Source of the DNA: Ruminococcaceae bacterium UBA7080
GTDB taxonomy: Bacteria > Bacillota > Clostridia > Oscillospirales > Acutalibacteraceae
Direction of reading: 5' to 3'
Length of the DNA: 64,000 bases
Assembly (NCBI GenBank): GCA_002493595.1
Contig: DKZG01000008.1
Coordinates: 90,481-154,480, forward strand
The notes beneath the pieces were generated by a model. It did no database searches, was not told the origin of the DNA, and was given only the letters and a program-made list of their open reading frames with translations. This document shows positions 25,593 to 34,122 of the stretch, piece by piece (the stretch's first letter is position 1; the number at the start of each line of letters is the position of its first letter). Position numbers and translations under genes: made by a program.

Positions 25593-26006
25593 ATGGCACG
25601 TCCAAGAAAACATAAAAGAATATGCACTGTGCCCGAGGTTAAGGTTTATAATGCAAATGAAGAAAAAAAAGATTTGATTAATATAACTGTTGAGGAGTAC
25701 GAAACTGTCAGATTAATTGATTATGTCGGTCTGACGCAGCAGGAATGTGCAAAGCAGATGCAGGTTGCCCGTTCGACAATTACAGCAATTTATGACAGTG
25801 CAAGGTACAAGCTGTCTGACTCAATTGTGAACAGCAAGCCGATTCGTGTTGACGGCGGTGATTTTGAGCTTTGCGAAAATTCCAAGCATTGCTGCGGTCA
25901 GTGCGGTAAAAACAGATGCGGAAGATGCAAACACGGCACTTGTGAGAGATGTATAGGTATTTTTCATGAACCCGGGCGGGAATGCTTTGTAGTTCAGTAT
26001 AATTAG
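25593..26006 (+). CDS. DUF134 (UPF0251) DNA-binding protein
   Basis: This likely transcription regulator has 137 residues. MARPRKHKRI is the usual start of UPF0251 proteins. A sigma-like helix-turn-helix follows (VEEYETVRLIDYVGLTQQEC and AKQMQVARSTITAIYDSAR). The C-terminus has a Cys-rich stretch (CCGQCGKNRCGRCKHGTCERC) that may bind metal or Fe-S. The start at 25593 is supported by AGAGGTG. Its stop is 36 bases before pflB, and both seem to share the promoter at 25516, so it may sense redox or metal state and control formate metabolism; that role is inferred. Confidence 0.85.
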   Translation: MARPRKHKRICTVPEVKVYNANEEKKDLINITVEEYETVRLIDYVGLTQQECAKQMQVARSTITAIYDSARYKLSDSIVNSKPIRVDGGDFELCENSKHCCGQCGKNRCGRCKHGTCERCIGIFHEPGRECFVVQYN

Positions 26007-26042
26007 TTGATAATTTTATTTATATTTTGAGGAGGATAATAT

Positions 26043-28271
26043 ATGAACGCATGGAGAGGTTTTAAAGAAGGCGTATGGTGTGATGAAATCAATGTGAGCA
26101 ATTTTATCAAACTTAACTATAGTGCCTATGATGGGGATGCGGCTTTTCTTGAAAGCGCAACAGACAGAACAAATGCGGTTCTTGAAAAAGTAAAGGAGCT
26201 TTTAATCAAGGAAAATGAAAAAGGCGGAGTTCTTGATGTAGATACTGAAAAGGTGCTTTCCATTCTTTCTCATGGTTCCGGATATATTGATAAGGAAAAG
26301 GATATTATTGTAGGTCTTCAGACAGATGAGCCACTTAAAAGAGGCGTTTCGCCTTTTGCCGGATACAGAAATGCAGTGCAGGCCTGCCGTGCTTACGGTT
26401 ATGAAATGTCCGATAAAATTAAGGATGAATTCACTTACAGAACAACACATAATACGGGCGTATTCCGTGCTTATACGGATACGATGAAAAAAGCCCGCCA
26501 CGCAGGTATTCTTACCGGGCTGCCGGATGCATATGCCCGTGGCAGAATTATCGGTGATTACAGACGTATTGCCCTTTATGGTATGGACTATCTTATTGAG
26601 CAGAAAAAACTTGATAAGAAAAAGGTGGGTGAAGCGGATGTTCTTAATGAAGAAACCATTCACCTTCTTGAAGATCTTTCGAAGCAGCTTGACTTTATGA
26701 ATCAGCTTAAGGGACTTGCACTTGATTACGGTTATGATATTTCAAGACCTGCTGAAAATGCGAAAGAGGCTATTCAGTGGCTGTATTTCGGTTATCTCGG
26801 TGCTATTAAGGAGCAGAATGGTGCTGCCAACTCAATCGGCAGAATTGCTGAATTTATCGACTGTTATATTGAAAGAGATTTTGCTGAGGGCGTTCTTGAT
26901 GAAAAAGGCGCGCAGGAGCTTATAGACGATCTGGTGCTTAAGCTCAGATTGGTTCGTCACCTTCGTACTCCCGAATACAATGATTTGTTTGCTGGAGATC
27001 CTGTATGGGTTACTCTTGCATTGGCCGGTGTAACAGGTGAAGGTAAATCTATGTGCTCAAAAACTTCATTTCGTGTTCTTCAGACTCTTTATAATCTTGG
27101 TCCGTCGGCTGAGCCGAATATCACAGTTCTTTGGTCAGAGCATCTTCCTCAGGGATTTAAGGATTTCTGTGCTCAGGTTTCAATTGATACAGACTCAATT
27201 CAGTATGAAAATGATGATGTAATGAGAAGAATGTATGGCGATGACTATGCGATTGCCTGCTGCGTATCAGCTATGAAAATGGGCAAGCAGATGCAGTTTT
27301 TCGGCGCAAGGTGCAACCTTGCCAAGGTTCTTCTTATGGCTCTCAACGGCGGTAAGGATGAAATCGGTGCAGACCAGATTGCACCTGAAGGCGAAGTGTT
27401 TGAAGAAAAAGTACTTGATTATGATAAGGTAATGGCCGCCTATAAAAAGTATCTTGCATGGATGGCCAAACTTTATGTTAATACCATGAATGTTATTCAC
27501 TATATGCATGATAAGTATGCATATGAAAGACTTATGATGTCGCTTCACGATACAGATGTTGAAAGACTTATGGCATTCGGTGTGTCAGGTATGTCTGTTG
27601 CGACCGACTCGCTTTCAGCAATCAAATATGCCAAGGTTACACCGATTAAGGATGAACGAGGGATTATCACCGAATTTCATGTTGAAGGTGATTTTCCGAA
27701 ATACGGCAACGATGATGACCGGGTTGACCTTATCGGTAAGGAGCTTATAGAGTATTTCTATAAGGAACTTTGTAAAACGCCTGCATATCGCGGTGCAAAG
27801 CATACACTTTCAATTCTTACCATTACATCTAATGTAATGTATGGCAAAAAGACAGGTTCAACACCTGACGGACGTAAGGCCGGTGAACCATTTGCACCGG
27901 GTGCAAATCCAATGCACGGCAGAGATGCAGAGGGTGCACTTGCATCACTTAATTCGGTTGCAAAGCTTGACTATGCTTGCTGCCAGGATGGTATTTCAAA
28001 TACCTTCTCAATCACACCTGACACGCTTGGTCATGGCAGGGATGAGCAGATAGAGCATCTTACAACAATGCTTGACGGTTATTTTGCGCAGGATGCACAC
28101 CATCTGAATGTGAATGTGCTTAACCGTGAAAAGCTTATTGCAGCTATGAATGATCCGACGCTTTATCCGTCACTTACAATCCGTGTAAGCGGATATGCCG
28201 TAAATTTCAATAAGCTTACAAGAGAGAAACAGGAAGAGGTTATTTCAAGAACTTTCCATACTGCAATGTAA
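26043..28271 (+). CDS. pflB: Formate C-acetyltransferase (pyruvate formate-lyase)
   Basis: This glycyl-radical enzyme converts pyruvate and CoA to acetyl-CoA and formate in anaerobic fermentation. It has 742 residues. The active-site Cys pair is C406-C407 in YAIACCVSAMK, and the radical glycine is G717 in RVSGYAVNF near the C-terminus. NTGVFRAYTDTM and PFAGYRNA are typical of true PFL rather than glycerol dehydratases. AGGAGGATAATAT precedes the ATG. Its activase gene lies downstream beyond a terminator-like hairpin. Confidence 0.97.
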   Translation: MNAWRGFKEGVWCDEINVSNFIKLNYSAYDGDAAFLESATDRTNAVLEKVKELLIKENEKGGVLDVDTEKVLSILSHGSGYIDKEKDIIVGLQTDEPLKRGVSPFAGYRNAVQACRAYGYEMSDKIKDEFTYRTTHNTGVFRAYTDTMKKARHAGILTGLPDAYARGRIIGDYRRIALYGMDYLIEQKKLDKKKVGEADVLNEETIHLLEDLSKQLDFMNQLKGLALDYGYDISRPAENAKEAIQWLYFGYLGAIKEQNGAANSIGRIAEFIDCYIERDFAEGVLDEKGAQELIDDLVLKLRLVRHLRTPEYNDLFAGDPVWVTLALAGVTGEGKSMCSKTSFRVLQTLYNLGPSAEPNITVLWSEHLPQGFKDFCAQVSIDTDSIQYENDDVMRRMYGDDYAIACCVSAMKMGKQMQFFGARCNLAKVLLMALNGGKDEIGADQIAPEGEVFEEKVLDYDKVMAAYKKYLAWMAKLYVNTMNVIHYMHDKYAYERLMMSLHDTDVERLMAFGVSGMSVATDSLSAIKYAKVTPIKDERGIITEFHVEGDFPKYGNDDDRVDLIGKELIEYFYKELCKTPAYRGAKHTLSILTITSNVMYGKKTGSTPDGRKAGEPFAPGANPMHGRDAEGALASLNSVAKLDYACCQDGISNTFSITPDTLGHGRDEQIEHLTTMLDGYFAQDAHHLNVNVLNREKLIAAMNDPTLYPSLTIRVSGYAVNFNKLTREKQEEVISRTFHTAM

Positions 28272-28286
28272 TGTTATTGTGAATTT

Positions 28287-28325
28287 AAAACCCATTGAAA
28301 TGTTGCCTTTTCAATGGGTTTTGTG
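28287..28325 (+). terminator. Terminator after pflB
   Basis: AAAACCCATTGAAA (28287-28300) pairs with TTTCAATGGGTTTT (28309-28322) around an 8-nt loop. The T-run is short (TTTTGTG), so read-through into pflA is possible. Confidence 0.75.
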
Positions 28326-28407
28326 TTATGGTTTAGTATGAGAAATGGATTTATAAGAAAAAGCGAACCGCTTAAAAGGTTATTAATAAAGAGAGGACGC
28401 AGATATT

Positions 28408-28533
28408 TTGCAGGGGTCGTATCACAATTGCATCATGCATGCTGCACAGGATTATCTGTGTATTTGGGAATACATAAACAGCAGCATTATAAAGTGGTGT
28501 GACGATAAGGATTACAAGGAGTTGTTTGGATGA
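28408..28533 (+). CDS. Possible 41-residue ORF coupled to pflA
   Basis: This is a TTG-started frame reading MQGSYHNCIMHAAQ and ending KDYKELFG. It has GAGAGGA about 10 bases upstream, and its TGA overlaps the pflA ATG (ATGA). The composition is protein-like, with IWEYINSSIIKWCDDKD in the middle. No family is recognised. It may be a leader peptide for translational coupling, or chance. Confidence 0.3.
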   Translation: MQGSYHNCIMHAAQDYLCIWEYINSSIIKWCDDKDYKELFG

Positions 28534-29237
28534 AAGCAGATATACATTCTTTTGAATCAATGGCGGCACTGGACGGCGATGGTATAAGGTATGCAGTGTT
28601 TTTTACGGGCTGCCCGCTGCGGTGCGCTTATTGTCATAATCCGGATACCTGGCACAAATCCGGTAAAGAATGGACCTCCGAGGCGTTGGTGGATAAAATT
28701 AAACGCTATAAGCCTTATTTTAAAAATGGAGGGGGTGTAACCTTTTCGGGTGGTGAGCCTCTTCTTAATGCTGCGTTTATAATGGAAGCCGGTGCGTTAC
28801 TGAAAGAACAGGGCATCGGCTACGCGGTGGATACTTCAGGCAGTGTTGCTTTAAGCGACAGTGTTAAGGCGGTTCTGGACAATGCCGATCTTGTTATTCT
28901 TGATGTTAAGTTTTTTGATGAGAACAGTTATAAAAAATACACAAATGGTCATTTCGAAAATTTTGTTAAAATCGGCAGATATTGTTCTGAAAAAGATATA
29001 CGTCTTTGGCTGAGGACTGTTATTGTTCCCGGTATTAATGATGATGAGCAAAGCATAATTAAGTATGCTGAATTTTCTAAACAATTTAAATTTGAAAAAT
29101 ACGAGCTTTTGGCATTTCATACAATGGGCTTTTTTAAATATGAAAATCTTGAAATAGATAATCCTCTCATAAATACACCTGCCCTTGATAAGGATAAACT
29201 CAAGTTTTTGCAGGAAATTCTCGACAGTAAAATATAA
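28530..29237 (+). CDS. pflA: Pyruvate formate-lyase activating enzyme (radical SAM)
   Basis: This radical-SAM enzyme makes the glycyl radical on PflB. It has 235 residues. The CX3CX2C cluster motif is GCPLRCAYCHNPDTW, followed by GGGVTFSGGEPLL (the SAM-binding GGE), DTSGS and DVKFFDENSYKKY. The length and the absence of an added 8-iron ferredoxin domain match true PFL activases. AAGGAGTTGTTTGG precedes the ATG. Confidence 0.95.
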   Translation: MKADIHSFESMAALDGDGIRYAVFFTGCPLRCAYCHNPDTWHKSGKEWTSEALVDKIKRYKPYFKNGGGVTFSGGEPLLNAAFIMEAGALLKEQGIGYAVDTSGSVALSDSVKAVLDNADLVILDVKFFDENSYKKYTNGHFENFVKIGRYCSEKDIRLWLRTVIVPGINDDEQSIIKYAEFSKQFKFEKYELLAFHTMGFFKYENLEIDNPLINTPALDKDKLKFLQEILDSKI

Positions 29238-29285
29238 AAACAATCTGCTGCAATAGAATGCTAAATGCAGCAGATTGTTTTTTGT
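29238..29285 (+). terminator. Terminator after pflA
   Basis: AAACAATCTGCTGCA (29238-29252) pairs with TGCAGCAGATTGTTT (29266-29280), followed by TTTG. Confidence 0.9.
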
Positions 29286-29349
29286 TTGTCATGTGTTTTA
29301 AATGCATAAAATATACTGAAACTGTCAGCCTTTATCCTATCGGCCTTTA

Positions 29350-29378
29350 TTGACAATAGGATATAAATGGTTTATAAT
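29350..29378 (+). promoter_or_regulatory. Perfect consensus promoter pointing antisense into the XRE gene
   Basis: TTGACA (29350-29355), exactly 17 bp, TATAAT (29373-29378). Two inverted repeats overlap it: TATCCTAT / ATAGGATA (29333-29340 with 29356-29363) spans the -35 box. TTATAATTCT / AGAATTATAA (29372-29381 with 29387-29396) covers the -10 box and the likely start. Transcription would run through 29391-29639 opposite the regulator gene and on to the gene at 29732. Confidence 0.6.
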
Positions 29379-29390
29379 TCTAAATGAGAA

Positions 29391-29639
29391 TTATAACGGC
29401 TTGAATAAGCTTTCCAATGTTACATCTAACGCTTTTGCAATATAGTATATTTCTTTATCGGAAGCACTCCTGATTTGACCTTCAAGCTTGGAGTAGCTTG
29501 TGGAATTGATATCCAATCCCATTGTTTGCAGTTTTGCAATAAAATCCTTTTGTTTTATATTTTTGCTTTTGCGCAGATTTTCAATATTTTTGCCGACTAT
29601 ATTTTTATCACCATAATTTTGAACTCTTGTTTTCACCAT
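29391..29639 (-). CDS. XRE-family helix-turn-helix regulator
   Basis: This 82-residue protein is nearly all one HTH domain: IVGKNIENLRKSKNIKQKDF, then AKLQTMGLDINSTSYSKLEG and EIYYIAKALDVTLESLF. It is a Cro/CI-like fold with no sensor domain. The SD is weak (GAGCGATT). The 3' end overlaps an inverted repeat and a consensus promoter on the other strand, so it may control that promoter. No phage genes are nearby. Confidence 0.85.
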   Translation of the reverse strand: MVKTRVQNYGDKNIVGKNIENLRKSKNIKQKDFIAKLQTMGLDINSTSYSKLEGQIRSASDKEIYYIAKALDVTLESLFKPL

Positions 29640-29731
29640 AATCGCTCATTAATTTCTATAAAATGATTATATGGTGATATGAAGTAATTATAATTCCGAA
29701 ACAGAAGATAAAATAATAAAGTAGGTGTATG

Positions 29732-30217
29732 ATGAAAAGCTGCAGTTTTTTTGGAACTGTTAAAAAAGAGCAGATGACGCATGAATTTTTAAGCTGCATT
29801 TACAGATTGTTTTTTTATTTGATTGCAGAAAAAGGAGTAACAATGTTTTTTACAACCGCTCATACGGAATTTGATTTTGCTTGTGAGGATATATTATTTT
29901 GTTTAAAGGAATCTTTTCCGGATATTTTGATTGAGAAAATAGCGGCTAAAAACTGCAGATGTGATTTTTCCGATGAAAAATATGACCGCTATGTTACTTT
30001 TCGGGATGGCAGCTATTACAAGCGCTGTGTTTATATTGCAAAAATGAGCGACTACGTTATTTTTGACTCCATAAGTGCCAAAGGGATGAAAGGTGAAGTG
30101 CTGTTTGAGGTGATAACGGAGACGCATCCGAAGGCAGTTTTTGATATAGAAAGAATTATAAAAAAGAATGGTATAATAGAAGAGGGTAATCATAAGTCTG
30201 TAAATCTTCTAAATTGA
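29732..30217 (+). CDS. SLOG-like Rossmann protein with altered ligand motif
   Basis: This 161-residue protein resembles the small SLOG/YpsA-like nucleotide-binding proteins common in Clostridia. They open with a C-x-F-F-G-H-R motif and continue with a KGVTTFYFGGxGEFD segment. Here the first motif reads SCSFFGTVK, so His-Arg is lost. The second reads KGVTMFFTTAHTEFDF, lacking the glycines. The helix CEDILFCLKESFPDI and the later VIFDSISAKG remain. It may be a diverged or decaying member. AGGTG precedes ATG 29732; ATG 29729 is the alternative. The family link is by eye only. Confidence 0.5.
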   Translation: MKSCSFFGTVKKEQMTHEFLSCIYRLFFYLIAEKGVTMFFTTAHTEFDFACEDILFCLKESFPDILIEKIAAKNCRCDFSDEKYDRYVTFRDGSYYKRCVYIAKMSDYVIFDSISAKGMKGEVLFEVITETHPKAVFDIERIIKKNGIIEEGNHKSVNLLN

Positions 30218-30231
30218 TTTAACAGAAAGCG

Positions 30232-30272
30232 AAAGCACGAATGAAGGAATTTATTTCTCATTCGTGCTTTTT
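30232..30272 (+). terminator. Terminator after the SLOG-like gene
   Basis: AAAGCACGAATGA (30232-30244) pairs with TCATTCGTGCTTT (30258-30270), followed by TTG. Confidence 0.85.
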
Positions 30273-30364
30273 GTATATTAAGATGTTTTTATTCATAATA
30301 ATAAATGTTGTTAAGTGAAATAATACTCTTTTTGCTTTATGCTATGTTAAATGCGTCGATGATA

Positions 30365-30382
30365 TTGTTAAATATTTCACAA
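30365..30382. promoter_or_regulatory. Rex-like operator, distal
   Basis: TTGTTAAATATTTCACAA is an 18-bp near-perfect palindrome (8 of 9 pairs). It matches the Rex-binding pattern TTGTKAANNNNTTMACAA. It lies about 95 bp upstream of the likely adhE -35 box. Rex is an NADH-sensing repressor of fermentation genes in Gram-positive bacteria. Confidence 0.7.
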
Positions 30383-30459
30383 ATAATTATAGAATTACAC
30401 AAATTAATTGATAAAAAAATAACATTTTTATTGTTATTAGAGAATTTAAACAAAAGATA

Positions 30460-30488
30460 TTGAAAAAAGCTTTTTAAAAGATTATTAT
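30460..30488 (+). promoter_or_regulatory. Candidate adhE promoter
   Basis: TTGAAA (30460-30465), 17 bp, TATTAT (30483-30488). The transcript would start near 30495, just before the second Rex-like site. The 329-bp gap upstream of adhE holds this promoter, both Rex-like sites and A+T-rich DNA with no credible ORF. Confidence 0.55.
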
Positions 30489-30500
30489 ATGAACAACAGA

Positions 30501-30518
30501 TTGTTAATTTATTAACGA
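30501..30518. promoter_or_regulatory. Rex-like operator, proximal
   Basis: TTGTTAATTTATTAACGA (7 of 9 palindromic pairs) lies just downstream of the predicted transcript start, well placed to block initiation of adhE. Confidence 0.6.
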
Positions 30519-30546
30519 TATAGTTATTGCTTTGGAGGTAAATAAA

Positions 30547-33144
30547 ATGGCAAGAGAAATGATTGACAGCGTTGAAAAGCTTGAAGCAGAGCTTACGAAC
30601 ATTCGCAAGGCGCAGCAGGAATTTTCAACATTTACGCAGGAACAGGTTGATAAAATCTTCCTTGCTGCTGCAAAGGCTGCTAACATGGCACGAATCCCTT
30701 TAGCCAAAATGGCGGTTGAGGAAACAGGAATGGGCGTAGTCGAGGATAAGATTATCAAAAACCATTACGCTGCTGAATATATTTATAATAAATATAAAAA
30801 CACAAAAACCTGTGGAGTGATTGAAGAGAATAAGGCTTTCGGCACGATGAGAGTTGCTGATCCAATCGGTGTTATTGCAGCTGTTATTCCGACTACTAAT
30901 CCAACATCCACAGCGATATTTAAAACACTTATTGCACTAAAGACAAGAAACGGCATCATTATATCTCCGCATCCCAGGGCAAAAAAATCAACTGCGGCAG
31001 CTGCAAAAATTGTTCTTGATGCAGCAGTTGAGGCAGGTGCACCTGAGGGGATTATTTCGTGGATAGATGCCCCGTCGCTTGATATGACAAATCTTGTTAT
31101 GAAAGAAGCCGATATTATTCTCGCGACAGGTGGTCCGGGTATGGTTAAGGCTGCTTATTCAAGCGGAAAACCGGCACTCGGTGTTGGTGCAGGCAATACA
31201 CCGGCTATTATTGATAAGAGTGCGGATATACTTAAAGCAGTTAACTCAATTATTCATTCTAAAACATTCGATAACGGTATGATTTGTGCGTCTGAGCAAT
31301 CCTGTATTGTAGATAAAAGCATCTATAAAGCCGTGCGTAAGGAATTTGAGGACAGGGGCTGCTATTTTCTTAAAGGCAATGAAATTGAAAAGGTTAGAAA
31401 AACAATTATTATCAATGGTGCACTGAATGCTAAAATCGTTGGTCAAAAGCCGGTAACTATTGCAGCTCTTGCAGGGGTAAAGGTACCCGAGGAAACGAAA
31501 ATACTGATTGGTGAGGTTGAGTCGGTAGACATCAGTGAGGAATTTGCTCACGAAAAGCTTTCTCCTGTTCTTGCTATGTATAAGAGCGAGGATTTCAATG
31601 ATGCTCTTGCAAAGGCTGAGCAGCTGATTGCCGACGGCGGTTACGGTCACACATCATCAATCTATCTTAACGAGACAACCGAAAGGGCAAAAATTGATGC
31701 GTTTGCAGCGCGTATGAAAACCTGCCGTATTTTGGTTAATACTCCGTCCTCTTTCGGCGGAATCGGTGATCTTTATAACTTTGATCTTGCTCCGTCACTT
31801 ACACTTGGCTGCGGATCGTGGGGCGGTAATTCAGTATCTGAAAATGTAGGTGTTAAACATCTGCTCAACATAAAGACTGTTGCGGAAAGAAGGGAAAATA
31901 TGCTTTGGTTCAGAGCTCCTGAAAAGGTTTATATCAAAAAAGGCTGCCTGCCCGTTGCTCTTGATGAGTTGGGAACGGTGCTTGGCAAAAAGAAAGTATT
32001 TATTGTAACAGACTCTTTCCTTTATAATAACGGTTATACAAAGCCTATTACGGATAAGCTTGATGCAATGGGTATTGTTCATTCAACCTTCTTTAATGTT
32101 GCACCGGACCCGACACTTGCATGCGCTAAGGAGGGTGCCGCTCAGATTAACGCATTTTGTCCGGATTGCATTATTGCAGTGGGTGGCGGTTCTGCGATGG
32201 ATGCAGCAAAGATTATGTGGGTGCTTTATGAGCATCCGGAGGCTGATTTCTTTGATCTTGCGATGAGATTTATGGATATTCGCAAGAGAGTTTATACATT
32301 TCCTAAAATGGGTGAAAAAGCATACTTTATTGCTGTTCCTACATCGGCAGGTACAGGTTCTGAGGTTACGCCTTTCGCAGTTATTACGGATGAGAAGACA
32401 GGCACGAAGTATCCTCTTGCCGATTATGAGCTGATGCCTAATATGGCGATTGTGGATGCTGATTTCCATATGAATGCACCCAAGGGTCTTACATCGGCAT
32501 CAGGCATTGATGCTGTTACACATGCACTTGAAGCTTATGCGTCCATGATGGCAACCGAATATACTGACGGCCTTGCAATTGAAGCTTTGAAGAATATTTT
32601 TGCGTATCTTCCCAGAGCATACGATAATGGTGCAAATGACCCTGTGGCAAGAGAAAAGATGGCAAATGCAGCGACAATGGCAGGTATGGCATTTGCAAAT
32701 GCGTTTCTTGGTGTTTGCCATTCAATGGCTCATAAGCTTGGTGCTTTTCATCATCTTCCTCATGGTGTTGCCAATGCACTTATGATTGATTATGTACTGG
32801 AGTTCAATGCTGCTGAGGTTCCTGCAAAAATGGGTACATTCAGTCAGTATGATTATCCAAAAACGCTTGCTCGATACGCTCAGGTTGCAGATGCTCTTGG
32901 CGTTAAGGGCAAAACAGATGAAGCTAAGCTTAAGGGACTTATTAAGAAGATTGATGAGCTTAAGGAATACTGCGGCATCAAGAAGTGTATTAAGGATTAC
33001 GGCGTTGATGAAAAGTATTTTCTTGATAATCTTGATGAAATGGTTGAGCAGGCATTTGATGACCAGTGCACCGGTGCTAATCCGAGACTTCCTCTTATGA
33101 GTGAAATTAAGGATATGTATCTCAGAGCTTATTACGGCAATTAA
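30547..33144 (+). CDS. adhE: Bifunctional acetaldehyde-CoA/alcohol dehydrogenase
   Basis: This enzyme reduces acetyl-CoA to acetaldehyde and then to ethanol, reoxidising two NADH. It has 865 residues. The N-terminal aldehyde dehydrogenase domain has the catalytic Cys247 in NGMICASEQS and FGGIGDLYNF. The C-terminal iron-dependent alcohol dehydrogenase has VGGGSAMDAAK, PTSAGTGSEVTPFAVI and the metal site CHSMAHKLGAFHHLPHG. The start at 30547 has TTGGAGGTAAATAAA upstream; the frame continues to a TTG inside that SD. It probably forms spirosomes, as the family does. Two Rex-like sites precede it. Confidence 0.97.
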   Translation: MAREMIDSVEKLEAELTNIRKAQQEFSTFTQEQVDKIFLAAAKAANMARIPLAKMAVEETGMGVVEDKIIKNHYAAEYIYNKYKNTKTCGVIEENKAFGTMRVADPIGVIAAVIPTTNPTSTAIFKTLIALKTRNGIIISPHPRAKKSTAAAAKIVLDAAVEAGAPEGIISWIDAPSLDMTNLVMKEADIILATGGPGMVKAAYSSGKPALGVGAGNTPAIIDKSADILKAVNSIIHSKTFDNGMICASEQSCIVDKSIYKAVRKEFEDRGCYFLKGNEIEKVRKTIIINGALNAKIVGQKPVTIAALAGVKVPEETKILIGEVESVDISEEFAHEKLSPVLAMYKSEDFNDALAKAEQLIADGGYGHTSSIYLNETTERAKIDAFAARMKTCRILVNTPSSFGGIGDLYNFDLAPSLTLGCGSWGGNSVSENVGVKHLLNIKTVAERRENMLWFRAPEKVYIKKGCLPVALDELGTVLGKKKVFIVTDSFLYNNGYTKPITDKLDAMGIVHSTFFNVAPDPTLACAKEGAAQINAFCPDCIIAVGGGSAMDAAKIMWVLYEHPEADFFDLAMRFMDIRKRVYTFPKMGEKAYFIAVPTSAGTGSEVTPFAVITDEKTGTKYPLADYELMPNMAIVDADFHMNAPKGLTSASGIDAVTHALEAYASMMATEYTDGLAIEALKNIFAYLPRAYDNGANDPVAREKMANAATMAGMAFANAFLGVCHSMAHKLGAFHHLPHGVANALMIDYVLEFNAAEVPAKMGTFSQYDYPKTLARYAQVADALGVKGKTDEAKLKGLIKKIDELKEYCGIKKCIKDYGVDEKYFLDNLDEMVEQAFDDQCTGANPRLPLMSEIKDMYLRAYYGN

Positions 33145-33179
33145 TCAGTTTTGAAAATCAGGCAGGTAGTTTGTGCTTA

Positions 33180-33208
33180 TTGTGCAGGGGCAAATACTGT
33201 GCTAAAAT
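33180..33208 (+). promoter_or_regulatory. Weak candidate promoter for the APH-like gene
   Basis: TTGTGC (33180-33185), 17 bp, TAAAAT (33203-33208). No terminator is seen after adhE, so read-through is also possible. Confidence 0.35.
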
Positions 33209-33225
33209 AAATAGGGGGTGTCTTT

Positions 33226-33966
33226 ATGGCAACGATTAAAGAGAGAGAACATAAAAAAATCTATTGCAGCGATAATCAGCTTATTAAAGTGTTTGATGAA
33301 ACCTTTACAAAGGCAGAGGTTCTGAATGAAGCACTTAACAATGCCAGAGTTGAGGAAACCGGATTGAAAATTCCGAAGCTGCTCAATGTTTCAAAAACAA
33401 AAGATGGCTGGGCAATTACCAGGGAGTATATTGAAGGGAAAACCCTTTCACAGCTGATGGATGAAAATCCGGATAAAGAAGATGAATATCTCGATACGTT
33501 TGTTGGTCTTCAGCTTGAAATCCATTCAAAAAAAGCGCCTCATCTTAACAAAATCAAAGATAAAATGCATGCTAAAATCAGTGCTTCATCTTATGAAGCA
33601 ACGCTTCGTTATGATTTGCATAACAGGCTGGAGGGCATGAAAAAGCATACAAAGGTGCTTCATGGTGATTTTTGCCCTTCAAATATTATTGTTACTCCTG
33701 AGGGAGAATATTATATTATCGACTGGGCTCATGCCACACAGGGTAATGCATCTGCTGATGCAGCGAGAACCTATCTTACATTCAATTTACAGGGTAAAAC
33801 GGAGCTTGCAGAAAAATATCTTGATCTCTTTTGTAAGAAGGCAGATATTGCAAAACAGCTTGTTTGGCAGTGGATGCCGATAATAGCTTGCTCGGAGAGC
33901 GTCAAAAATAAGCCGGAGGAGAAAGCACTTCTTGACTCTTGGGTAAATGTTTTTGATTTTCAGTAA
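33226..33966 (+). CDS. APH/choline-kinase-like phosphotransferase
   Basis: This small protein-kinase-fold enzyme has 246 residues. The N-lobe has TREYIEGKTLSQLM; the catalytic loop is VLHGDFCPSNIIV (Brenner motif HGDxxxxN) and the metal-binding element is YYIIDWAHAT. The family phosphorylates small hydroxyl compounds such as choline, aminoglycosides, fructosamine or sugars; nothing here selects one. ATAGGGGGTGTCTTT precedes the ATG. It ends at a long terminator shared with the convergent glycosyltransferase. Confidence 0.85.
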   Translation: MATIKEREHKKIYCSDNQLIKVFDETFTKAEVLNEALNNARVEETGLKIPKLLNVSKTKDGWAITREYIEGKTLSQLMDENPDKEDEYLDTFVGLQLEIHSKKAPHLNKIKDKMHAKISASSYEATLRYDLHNRLEGMKKHTKVLHGDFCPSNIIVTPEGEYYIIDWAHATQGNASADAARTYLTFNLQGKTELAEKYLDLFCKKADIAKQLVWQWMPIIACSESVKNKPEEKALLDSWVNVFDFQ

Positions 33967-34064
33967 TTGATTTTAATGATACAGGAATAGCCGGCTTTGT
34001 TTTGAAAAATTGCCTTTTGCCCGGAATTTATCGGTATCAGGACCATTGCTGTTTGCCTTAATTA

Positions 34065-34115
34065 AAACATAAAAGCAGTCTGAACGTTATTTTTGTTCGG
34101 ACTGCTTTTATGTTT
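34065..34115. terminator. Long bidirectional terminator
   Basis: A 21-bp stem with one G-U pair joins 34065-34085 to 34095-34115 around a 9-nt loop. It serves the convergent genes at 33226 and 34123. Its outer arms are A- and T-rich. Confidence 0.85.
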
Positions 34116-34122
34116 AACGGAT

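Noticed and set aside
28338..28502. 54-codon frame upstream of pflA (MRNGFIRKSEPLKRLL...)
   Set aside because: No ribosome-binding site and a strongly basic, non-protein-like composition. The overlapping frame at 28408 is the better, though still weak, candidate.
29475..29666. 63-codon frame on the antisense of the XRE gene
   Set aside because: It looks like a shadow: Phe/Ile/Cys-rich, no SD, and wholly opposite the regulator. The promoter there is kept as a finding, but not this frame.
30308..30324. Third Rex-like site TTGTTAAGTGAAATAAT
   Set aside because: Only one half-site matches; the other half lacks the TTAACAA symmetry.
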